Source of the DNA: Candidatus Cloacimonadota bacterium
GTDB lineage: Bacteria > Cloacimonadota > Cloacimonadia > JGIOTU-2 > B8-G9
DNA length: 6,776 bases
Direction: 5' to 3'
NCBI GenBank assembly: GCA_003647765.1
Contig: QMNM01000083.1
Coordinates: 1-6,776 of the forward strand
Part shown: positions 1 through 5,827 of the stretch, in pieces
Position numbering within the stretch: the first letter of the stretch is position 1
How the letters are laid out: every line of letters starts with the position of its first letter
Notes under the pieces: model-generated
Told to the model about the DNA's origin: nothing
The model's input: the letters and a program-made list of their open reading frames with translations, nothing else
The model's database searches: none
Translations under genes and position numbers: made by a program

Positions 1-473
1 AATCCTAACCAAGCTAGATTGAACCACACTTGTAAATCAAGAAAATCCTGCGTAGAAAATTTCTTTACTACATTTATAAATCCTTGTGTAGCTGATGCAT
101 TACGGATTTTTAGCAATTCTTTGTACCGAGTATATGAATTTATCATATTTTCCTGATTTGCCTTGAAAAAATTTTTGGCAATAAAAATTCTCTCTGATTC
201 TGTTAATTCTGAAGCTCTTTTTAATGAATGTTGAAGATAAATATCTGGAATTGATATTCCTTGCTTAATATAGTCCTGCATTTGCTTTAATAAAACAGGT
301 GTTAAATTAAAAGTGCATTTTAAGTTAGGGAACTCGTTTATTAGTGAAATCATATCCAGATATGCTTTTTGACAATGCAGGCGAACCCAGGGCATAATAT
401 ATTTTTGCGTTATAGGATCGTAGTAATCTGGTTGATGATTGTGCCAGAGGAATGCGATATAAACTTTGTTCAT
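1..473 (-). CDS. Glycoside hydrolase family 57 protein, N-terminal part (cut by window edge)
   Basis: Reading the minus strand from the ATG at 473-471 gives 157 stop-free codons that run out of the window, so the C-terminus is missing. The protein begins MNKVYIAFLWHNHQPDYYDP. The HNHQP at residues 11-15 is the first conserved motif of GH57 alpha-amylase or glucanotransferase-type enzymes, sitting on the first strand of their (beta/alpha)7 barrel. Further family-like stretches are MPWVRLH (about residues 28-34), the CTFNLTPVLL segment (about 60-69), and DLQVWFNLAWLG at the edge. No signal peptide is visible, so a cytoplasmic alpha-glucan (glycogen or maltodextrin) enzyme is likely. The catalytic Glu and Asp lie in the missing part, so activity and substrate cannot be assigned. 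An AAAGGA sequence six bases upstream supports this start. The gene is divergent from uppS. The family call is firm; the exact function is unknown. Confidence 0.88.
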   Translation of the reverse strand, partial: MNKVYIAFLWHNHQPDYYDPITQKYIMPWVRLHCQKAYLDMISLINEFPNLKCTFNLTPVLLKQMQDYIKQGISIPDIYLQHSLKRASELTESERIFIAKNFFKANQENMINSYTRYKELLKIRNASATQGFINVVKKFSTQDFLDLQVWFNLAWLG

Positions 474-479
474 AATTAG

Positions 480-485
480 TCCTTT
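480..485 (-). promoter_or_regulatory. Ribosome binding site of the GH57 gene
   Basis: On the minus strand AAAGGA lies six bases before the ATG at 473-471. It is one of only two clear Shine-Dalgarno matches in the window and fixes the start of the truncated gene. Confidence 0.65.
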
Positions 486-499
486 ATTTACTTTATTTT

Positions 500-547
500 G
501 ATTATGATAAATTTGAGTATATTACTTTTTCTGTCAAAATTATTTCA
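500..547. repeat. Left arm of an imperfect inverted repeat flanking the tandem array
   Basis: Positions 531-547 (CTGTCAAAATTATTTCA) match the reverse complement of 818-833 (CTGTCAAAAATTTTCA) apart from one or two bases. Similarity continues outward with gaps: GATTAT at 500-505 and AAATTT at 509-514 find partners as GATTATAAATTT on the opposite strand at 861-850. The two arms bracket the 110-bp repeat array. They may be two copies of a promoter or operator pointing outward, or the ends of a small insertion. Confidence 0.55.
504..537 (-). promoter_or_regulatory. Possible promoter of the GH57 gene
   Basis: On the minus strand there is a perfect TTGACA (537-532) and, 22 bases further, TATCAT (509-504). 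The second box lies about 30 bases before the GH57 start, a sensible distance for a -10 element and a short leader. The 22-base spacing is too long for a standard sigma-70 promoter (about 17), and another -10-like word, TATACT (521-516), is only 10 bases from TTGACA. It is therefore a candidate only. The same arrangement recurs in mirror image before uppS. Confidence 0.3.
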
Positions 548-578
548 CCACATCTGCAATGTTTGTTCAGTTCGTATA

Positions 579-612
579 AGTTCGCGATTAAATAAGAGAT
601 TAAACGCGAACT
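579..612. other. Inverted repeat AGTTCGCG/CGCGAACT in tandem copy 1
   Basis: AGTTCGCG (579-586) and CGCGAACT (605-612) are perfect 8-base complements separated by 18 bases, which could form a hairpin in RNA or a two-part protein-binding site in DNA. The arms sit at matching places in copy 2, so the pairing is part of the repeat unit. No T-run follows, so it does not look like an intrinsic terminator. Confidence 0.6.
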
Positions 613-688
613 AAACGCTAACTTAACAAACTCATCGCAAAAGATTTAATTTGTAAAAAGGTTTGCGTAAGTTCGTATAGTTCGTATA

Positions 689-721
689 AGTTCGCGATTA
701 AGTAAGAGATTAAACGCGAAC
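689..721. other. Inverted repeat GTTCGCG/CGCGAAC in tandem copy 2
   Basis: This is the copy 2 equivalent of the pairing in copy 1. GTTCGCG (690-696) pairs with CGCGAAC (715-721). The outermost pair seen in copy 1 is lost because base 722 is A. The third, partial copy keeps only the left arm (801-807). Confidence 0.6.
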
Positions 722-817
722 AAATCACTAACTCAACAGACTCATCGCAAAAGATATAATTTATAAAAAAGGTTCGCGTAAGTTTGCATAGTTCGTATAG
801 GTTCGCGATTGCAAGTA

Positions 818-861
818 TGAAAATTTTTGACAGAAAATATATGAGCTTGAAATTTATAATC
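818..861. repeat. Right arm of the imperfect inverted repeat flanking the tandem array
   Basis: This is the mirror-image partner of 500-547. The best-kept core is TGAAAATTTTTGACAG (818-833), and the outer part AAATTTATAATC (850-861) stops just before the uppS start codon. No flanking target duplication is apparent outside the two arms. Confidence 0.55.
827..860 (+). promoter_or_regulatory. Possible promoter elements before uppS
   Basis: A perfect TTGACA (827-832) and a perfect TATAAT (855-860) occur on the plus strand, separated by 22 bases, the same gap as in the mirrored GH57 side. The TATAAT ends only three bases before the uppS ATG, so a start of transcription at the usual distance would fall inside the first codons. 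Either the real -10 is a weaker sequence upstream, the message is leaderless or nearly so, or the boxes are fortuitous. No other promoter-like pair stands out for the five-gene run. Confidence 0.3.
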
Positions 862-863
862 CT

Positions 864-1607
864 ATGAATAATAAAAATGAATTATTAAAAGAAATTGACA
901 GTAGAAGAATACCTCGTCATATTGCCATAATTATGGATGGAAATGGAAGATGGGCAAAAAAGCATGGTTATTCTAGATTAAGAGGTCATCAAGAGGGCGT
1001 AAAAGCAGTTCGTAAAATTGTAGAAATCGCTGGGCAAATTGGTGTTGACTATTTAACTTTATATGCATTTTCAACAGAAAATTGGCGACGGCCTAAAGAT
1101 GAAGTGATTGGAGTAATCAATCTTATCAGAAGGACATTACTAAAAGAAATTGATAATCTTGATAAGAATAATGTAGTCGTGCAATTTATTGGTAGTAAAG
1201 ACAAAATGGACAAGAAATTCCTGAAAGACACAAAGATTGCTTGTGCAAAAACAAAAAATAATACAGGATTACATTTAAGTCTAGCTGTTAATTATGGCGG
1301 AAGATTGGAGATTATTGAATCCATTAGAAAATTAGTTTTAGATATACAACAGAAAAAAGAAATTGATGTAAAAAATATTGATGAACAGATGTTTTCCAAA
1401 TATTTATATACTAAGGATATGCCAGAAGTAGATTTAGTAATTAGAACGAGTGGAGAACAGCGACTTAGTAATTTTTTAATATGGCAGTCAGCATATTCGG
1501 AATTTTGGTTCACTAATACTTTTTGGCCTGATTTTGGAGCAGAGGAATTTTTACAAGCAGTTATTGAATACCAGCATAGAACAAGAAAATTCGGAGGAAT
1601 TAAGTGA
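864..1607 (+). CDS. uppS: Undecaprenyl diphosphate synthase (cis-prenyltransferase)
   Basis: UppS condenses eight isopentenyl diphosphates onto farnesyl diphosphate to make the C55 lipid carrier used for peptidoglycan and other envelope glycans. It acts as a dimer at the inner face of the membrane. At 247 residues it has the usual length. The diphosphate-binding MDGNGRWAK is at residues 24-32 with catalytic Asp25; His42, Ser70, Asn73, Trp74 and Arg76 follow (FSTENWRRP). NYGGR is at 143-147. The C-terminal RTSGEQRLSNFLIW region gives Arg194, Arg200 and Ser202, with Glu213 after it, so the full catalytic set is present. The start at 864 is the only in-frame start codon after the upstream stop at 828-830, although no Shine-Dalgarno sequence precedes it. 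It is the first gene of the plus-strand run, and its stop overlaps the cdsA start by four bases. Confidence 0.97.
   Translation: MNNKNELLKEIDSRRIPRHIAIIMDGNGRWAKKHGYSRLRGHQEGVKAVRKIVEIAGQIGVDYLTLYAFSTENWRRPKDEVIGVINLIRRTLLKEIDNLDKNNVVVQFIGSKDKMDKKFLKDTKIACAKTKNNTGLHLSLAVNYGGRLEIIESIRKLVLDIQQKKEIDVKNIDEQMFSKYLYTKDMPEVDLVIRTSGEQRLSNFLIWQSAYSEFWFTNTFWPDFGAEEFLQAVIEYQHRTRKFGGIK
1593..1598 (+). promoter_or_regulatory. Ribosome binding site of cdsA inside uppS
   Basis: GGAGGA lies within the last codons of uppS, five bases before the GTG at 1604. It is the strongest Shine-Dalgarno match in the window and supports a GTG start, with translation coupled to uppS through the GTGA overlap. Confidence 0.75.
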
Positions 1608-2413
1608 CTCGTCTTGGTAAAAGAACACTCATTGGGATAATTTTTGTTCCGATATTACTTTTTATTTATTATTTAGGTGGATTGACATTACAAATATTTG
1701 TTTCACTGCTTACAATTCTTGGAGTCCGCGAGTTCGTGATTATTCTAAAAAAAAAAGGCATCAACATTCATTTTATACCAGTATTAGTTGCATCTCTAAT
1801 CATAAATTGGTTTATGTATTTTTTCAATTTTAATAACATCATTTTTCTTTACATTGGATTTTGCATATTGATAATATCTTACGACATATTTTCCAATAAT
1901 ATAAATCAAGCATCAGAACGAGCCGCATATTCTATGTTCATTCTTATTTATATCCCGCTACTTTTGGAATTTATATATCTTTTAAGACAATTGGAGAATG
2001 GACGATTTCTCCTAATTTTTTTAGTAATATTGGTTTGGATTACAGATACAGGTGCTTATTTTGTAGGTGTAAAATGTGGAAAGCACTCTAATATTTTTAA
2101 ATCCAGTAAGAAGAAGTCAGTAGAGGGATTTATTGGAGGATTTGTAACAGCGTTTATATTTACTTATATTGGTGCAATACTTATTTATCAGATTTGGAAT
2201 TTTAGATTCAGCTGGAATGATATATTCGCTTATACAGTAATTGTAGGTATTTTTGGTCAGGTCGGTGATTTAATGGAATCTATTTTGAAGAGGGATTTTA
2301 ATATTAAGGACTTTTCAAACTTACTTTCCGAGCATGGTGGTATTTTAGATAGATTTGATAGTATTATGACAAGTGCCCCATTATTATATTGTTATTTTAC
2401 TATAATAAGATAA
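1604..2413 (+). CDS. cdsA: Phosphatidate cytidylyltransferase (CDP-diglyceride synthase)
   Basis: CdsA is an integral membrane enzyme that makes CDP-diacylglycerol from phosphatidic acid and CTP, the branch point of phospholipid synthesis. The 269 residues are dominated by hydrophobic helices, roughly 8-28, 30-48, 57-76, 78-95, 110-127, 136-155, 176-196 and 206-222. Family motifs are WITDTGAYFVG (145-155), KKKSVEGFIGG (169-179), and the C-terminal signature, which begins at Ser226, contains LKRDFNIKD (228-236) and ends in HGGILDRFD (244-252). The conserved acidic residues Asp148, Asp222, Asp236, Asp249 and Asp252 are kept. The usual Pro-Gly before HGG is Ser-Glu here. The GTG start at 1604 has a strong GGAGGA and overlaps the uppS stop. 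The uppS-cdsA order is common, but the dxr and rseP genes that often follow are absent; mutS comes next. Confidence 0.95.
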   Translation: MTRLGKRTLIGIIFVPILLFIYYLGGLTLQIFVSLLTILGVREFVIILKKKGINIHFIPVLVASLIINWFMYFFNFNNIIFLYIGFCILIISYDIFSNNINQASERAAYSMFILIYIPLLLEFIYLLRQLENGRFLLIFLVILVWITDTGAYFVGVKCGKHSNIFKSSKKKSVEGFIGGFVTAFIFTYIGAILIYQIWNFRFSWNDIFAYTVIVGIFGQVGDLMESILKRDFNIKDFSNLLSEHGGILDRFDSIMTSAPLLYCYFTIIR

Positions 2414-2449
2414 GCATTGAATATACAAGTGCATTTTTAGTGATTAAAA

Positions 2450-4981
2450 ATGAAATCAAGAACAGAACAGTTTAATTTAACACCAATGTTTCGTCAATAT
2501 TTGCAAATTAAACAGCAATATCCAGATACATTATTACTTTTTCGTATGGGCGATTTTTATGAGACCTTTTTTGAAGATGCTAAACTGACATCAAAAATTC
2601 TTGGTATCACTTTAACATCTCGCAATAAAGGTGTAGAAAATCCTGTGCCTCTTGCTGGATTTCCTCATCATGCTCTTGATACATATATTGATAAATTGAT
2701 TAAGAATGGTCTAAAAATTGCTATCTGTGAGCAAGTAGAAGATCCAAAATTAGCAAAAGGTATAGTCAAACGCGAAGTCGTGCAAATTATAACTCCAGGA
2801 ACAATTTTAGATAAAGAATTCCTGAATAGTAAAAAGAACAACTTTCTATGTGCAATCTGTGAGAAAAAATACGATTTCGGTCTGGCTTTCATTGATGCTT
2901 CTACTGGCGAATTCCATTTCACAGAACTAGAAAAGTCAGAATTAGTGAATGAGATTTTACGAATTACTCCGCAGGAAATATTATATCCATCAGGACAAAA
3001 AATCCCTAAACAGGACTATATTACAAGTCAATATCCAACAACATTCACAGAATTTGACATATGGCACTACGACTACGAAGAAGCAAGTGAAAGATTGAAA
3101 AAGCACTTCTCAGTATCATCATTAGATGGATTTGGTGCAGAAGGAAAATATTCAGGTATATGTGCAGCCGGAGCTGTGCTTGCATATTTAGAAAAACTAA
3201 AAAACAATAAACTCTCACACATTACTTCTTTGCATTATTATTCTACAAAAAACATTTTACAAATAGACAATCTCTCTCGCAGAAATTTAGAATTAACGCA
3301 ATCCATTCGCAGTGGTGATAGATACGGTACATTTATTGATGTTTTTGATAAAACACAAACACCTATGGGAGCAAGAAAATTTATCAACTGGCTTTACAAT
3401 CCGCTGATAGACGTTGACAAAATAAATAGGCGATTAAATGCTCTTAGGGAATTGGTAGATGACATCATTACGACCAAAGAGATAAGGGGATTACTGAGCA
3501 ATATCGGTGATTTAGAAAGAATTTTAAGCAAAATTGGAACATTGCGAGTCAAACCGCGCGATTTAATTGCATTAAAGGAATTTTTGCAATATGCACCAAA
3601 TATTTCATTAAAATTAAAAGATTTCAAAAGCGATTTACTAAGCGAGTTAAGAACTTCTCTTGAAAGTGATTATGCAAATACGCGTCAGGAACTGGTTATG
3701 TTTATTGATAATGCTATTTATGAACGACCAAATACAGTAATTACAGAAGGCGGTGTAATCAAAGATGGCTATAATCCAGAACTTGACGAACTGCGATTGA
3801 TAAGTAGAGATGGCAAAAAATGGATTGCTCAATTAGAGAAAAAAGAGAAAGATAGAACAAAAATACCAAGTTTGAAAATATCCTTTAATAAGGTTTTTGG
3901 CTATTATATTGAGGTTACAAAAACGCATATTGATAAAGTTCCAGAACATTACATCCGTAAGCAAACTTTGGTCAATTCTGAGCGATATATTAGTCCTGAG
4001 TTGAAAGAATATGAAAACAAGGTATTGGGTGCAGAAGAGCGAATTAAACAGATTGAGTATTCACTATTTTTGGAAATTAGAACCGCGATGGTTCAATATA
4101 TTCCTGCGATTAAGGAAGTTGTTGATGTAATAGCGGTTTTAGATGTTCTGACGAATTTTGCTTATATTGCTTATTATAACAATTATTGTCAGCCAGTAGT
4201 TGATAATGGTTTCAAGATTGAGATTAAACTTGGTCGTCATCCTGTAATAGAGAGATTACTTGGTGATAAGCCATTTATTCCGAATGATGTATATATGGAT
4301 AATGAGTCAGATAAGATTTTAATAATTACAGGCCCTAATATGTCTGGCAAATCCACATATTTGCGTCAAATCGGATTATTAGTGTTAATGGCACACATGG
4401 GTTCATTTATTCCAGCAAAATCCGCACATATTGGTATAGTTGATAAGATTTTTACTCGTGTAGGTGCTTCGGATAATTTAGCATTGGGACAAAGCACTTT
4501 TTTAGTTGAAATGATAGAGACAGCTAATATTTTGCATAATTCAACACCGCGCAGTTTGATTTTACTTGATGAGATAGGTCGTGGCACAAGCACTTTTGAT
4601 GGATTAAGCATTGCTTGGGCAGTGGTTGAATATATACACGAAAACGATAAAATTAGTGCAAAAACACTTTTTGCTACACATTATCACGAATTGACAGAAC
4701 TTGCGGATATTTTTAAGGGAGTAAAAAATTATAATGTTTCAGTAAAAGATACGAATGATGAGATCATATTTCTTTATAAAATAGCAAAAGGTGGAGCAGA
4801 CCAAAGTTATGGCATTCAGGTTGCACAACTTGCAGGTGTGCCAAAACCTGTTATAAATAGAGCAAAAGAGATTTTACATAATTTAGAAAGAAATGAGCTA
4901 AATCCAAATAGCATTTCTAAGAGGACTAAAAGAAAGAGAAAAATGGAATATGCTCAAGTTAATCTTTTTGATATACACTAA
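2450..4981 (+). CDS. mutS: DNA mismatch repair protein MutS
   Basis: This 843-residue MutS1-type protein finds base mismatches and small loops, then uses ATP to form a sliding clamp that recruits MutL. The mismatch-reading motif is GDFYE (34-38), with Phe36 and Glu38 at the same numbers as in Escherichia coli MutS. That match, and the TPMFRQYL segment at 11-18, support the start at 2450 despite the lack of a clear Shine-Dalgarno sequence. Connector, lever and clamp regions follow. The ATPase domain has Walker A GPNMSGKST (628-636), STFLVEM (682-688), Walker B LLDE with Asp707 and Glu708, GRGTST just after, and ATHYHEL (742-748). A basic linker leads to QVNLF (836-840) near the extreme C-terminus, a good match to the sliding-clamp binding consensus QxxLF. 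No mutL is in the window. Being in this run may be simple operon hitchhiking. Confidence 0.98.
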   Translation: MKSRTEQFNLTPMFRQYLQIKQQYPDTLLLFRMGDFYETFFEDAKLTSKILGITLTSRNKGVENPVPLAGFPHHALDTYIDKLIKNGLKIAICEQVEDPKLAKGIVKREVVQIITPGTILDKEFLNSKKNNFLCAICEKKYDFGLAFIDASTGEFHFTELEKSELVNEILRITPQEILYPSGQKIPKQDYITSQYPTTFTEFDIWHYDYEEASERLKKHFSVSSLDGFGAEGKYSGICAAGAVLAYLEKLKNNKLSHITSLHYYSTKNILQIDNLSRRNLELTQSIRSGDRYGTFIDVFDKTQTPMGARKFINWLYNPLIDVDKINRRLNALRELVDDIITTKEIRGLLSNIGDLERILSKIGTLRVKPRDLIALKEFLQYAPNISLKLKDFKSDLLSELRTSLESDYANTRQELVMFIDNAIYERPNTVITEGGVIKDGYNPELDELRLISRDGKKWIAQLEKKEKDRTKIPSLKISFNKVFGYYIEVTKTHIDKVPEHYIRKQTLVNSERYISPELKEYENKVLGAEERIKQIEYSLFLEIRTAMVQYIPAIKEVVDVIAVLDVLTNFAYIAYYNNYCQPVVDNGFKIEIKLGRHPVIERLLGDKPFIPNDVYMDNESDKILIITGPNMSGKSTYLRQIGLLVLMAHMGSFIPAKSAHIGIVDKIFTRVGASDNLALGQSTFLVEMIETANILHNSTPRSLILLDEIGRGTSTFDGLSIAWAVVEYIHENDKISAKTLFATHYHELTELADIFKGVKNYNVSVKDTNDEIIFLYKIAKGGADQSYGIQVAQLAGVPKPVINRAKEILHNLERNELNPNSISKRTKRKRKMEYAQVNLFDIH

Positions 4982-5083
4982 TTTTATTTTGTAATGGTGT
5001 TTTATTTAGCAAATACAGGATTACAAATTCTGTAAAATCAGAGCCGACCTGAACATAAGTAAATACACATTGGGAATTAACAA
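4982..5083 (+). other. Gap between mutS and dacA with a weak inverted repeat
   Basis: This is the largest gap inside the plus-strand run. TTTGTAAT (4988-4995) and ATTACAAA (5020-5027) are perfect 8-base complements with a 24-base gap, and TTACA/TGTAA (5021-5025 and 5030-5034) form a smaller competing pair. The stems are AT-rich and no T-run follows, so I do not call a terminator. A separate promoter for dacA-coaE could sit here, but no clear pair of boxes is visible. Confidence 0.3.
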
Positions 5084-5827
5084 ATGAATTTTCTTGTGCC
5101 TTCTATTACTGACTTCATTGATGTAATAATAGTATCTTATCTATTTTATAAGATAATTACTTTTGTCAAAGGAACACGCACTTATCATATTCTCTGGGGA
5201 TTAGTCCTGTTAATAATCCTTTATTATTTATCAGAACTAACAAGTTTAAGATTGCTTAGTTCTGTTATCGGGACAGTAAAGGCATTTTGGGTAGTTTCTT
5301 TTATCATCTTATTCCAGCCTGAACTGCGTAGTGCTTTAGCAAAATTTGGTCAAAATCGGTATATCGGATTTTTGTTTAGTGAAAAAAAAGAACTGCAATT
5401 AACCGAATTAACAGAAGCAATACGAGAGATGTCAGCACAACATATTGGTGCAATTATAGTAATTGAAAAAGGCACGCAATTAGATATATCATCAGGAGAA
5501 ATAGTCAATGCTGATATATCCGCAAAATTATTACAGACAATTTTTAACAACAAAACTCTTCTTCACGATGGTGCTGTCATTATTAGAGACGATAAAATTG
5601 TATCTGCTAAAGTTACACTGCCTTTGACCAAGCAGTTATCTTATATTCAAAAGTATGGAACTCGTCATCAAGCCGCAATTGGTATTACAGAAGAAACAGA
5701 TGCTATTGCAATTGTCGTGTCCGAAGAGACAGGACAAATATCTTATGCTCAAAATGGATATTTATTTGAAAATGTTACTATTGACTACTTGGAAAGAAAA
5801 ATTAAAGATGAGATTAAAAGAGAATAA
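5084..5827 (+). CDS. dacA: Diadenylate cyclase, CdaA type (c-di-AMP synthase)
   Basis: The enzyme joins two ATP molecules into the second messenger c-di-AMP, which in many bacteria controls potassium and osmolyte transport and wall homeostasis. The 247 residues match the CdaA layout: three N-terminal membrane helices (about 10-28, 34-52 and 58-77), the FQPELR boundary motif (77-82), then a cytoplasmic DAC domain. Catalytic LLHDGA is at 159-164 (Asp162) and SEETG at 213-217. The second nucleotide-binding motif, normally RHR, reads GTRHQAAIG here, with Arg194, His195 and Gln196. The rest of the domain is intact, so I expect an active enzyme, but this position is worth checking. The start has a modest GGGAA seven bases upstream. 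The usual partner ybbR/cdaR and glmM are not next to it; coaE overlaps its end by 20 bases. Confidence 0.95.
   Translation: MNFLVPSITDFIDVIIVSYLFYKIITFVKGTRTYHILWGLVLLIILYYLSELTSLRLLSSVIGTVKAFWVVSFIILFQPELRSALAKFGQNRYIGFLFSEKKELQLTELTEAIREMSAQHIGAIIVIEKGTQLDISSGEIVNADISAKLLQTIFNNKTLLHDGAVIIRDDKIVSAKVTLPLTKQLSYIQKYGTRHQAAIGITEETDAIAIVVSEETGQISYAQNGYLFENVTIDYLERKIKDEIKRE

Larger units (their letters stand above)
561..810. repeat. Tandem array of a ~110-bp unit (two full copies plus 29 bp)
   Basis: Copy 1 is 561-670, copy 2 is 671-781 and a partial third copy is 782-810. By hand alignment copies 1 and 2 differ at about 12 positions and one single-base insertion, so they are close to 88% identical. 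Strongly kept words are TTCGCGATTA, TAAACGCGAA and CTCATCGCAAAAGAT. The start of each unit is itself made of 9-10 base sub-repeats (GTTCGTATA, GTTCGTATAA, GTTCGCG; clearest at 671-696). The array is richer in CG steps than its AT-rich surroundings. I find no open reading frame or known RNA family in it. Together with the flanking arms it fills most of the 390-bp gap between the divergent GH57 gene and uppS. Confidence 0.9.

Noticed and set aside
561-810. A CRISPR array or plasmid-type iteron origin
   Set aside because: The units are repeated along their whole length with no unique spacers. No replication initiator gene or DnaA box cluster is visible nearby.
474-863. A riboswitch or tRNA in the divergent intergenic region
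   Set aside because: No tRNA arm pattern or familiar riboswitch core was recognised. The structure present is explained by the tandem repeat and its inverted words.
841-867. An eight-codon leader reading frame (MSLKFIIL) whose TGA overlaps the uppS ATG
   Set aside because: The ATGA overlap is tempting for coupling, but there is no ribosome site before 841, the peptide has no recognisable character, and such short frames are expected by chance.
1049-1513. Minus-strand open frames within uppS
   Set aside because: They lie opposite a well-conserved gene, have no family motifs, and are shadows of its codon use. The same applies to minus-strand frames within mutS and dacA.
4982-5040. An intrinsic terminator after mutS
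   Set aside because: The available stems are AT-rich with a long loop and are not followed by a T-run.
5655-5807. An upstream start for coaE at 5655 giving a 277-residue protein
   Set aside because: The added 51 residues are read out of frame from the conserved C-terminal part of dacA and resemble no CoaE sequence. The ATG at 5808 is the better choice.
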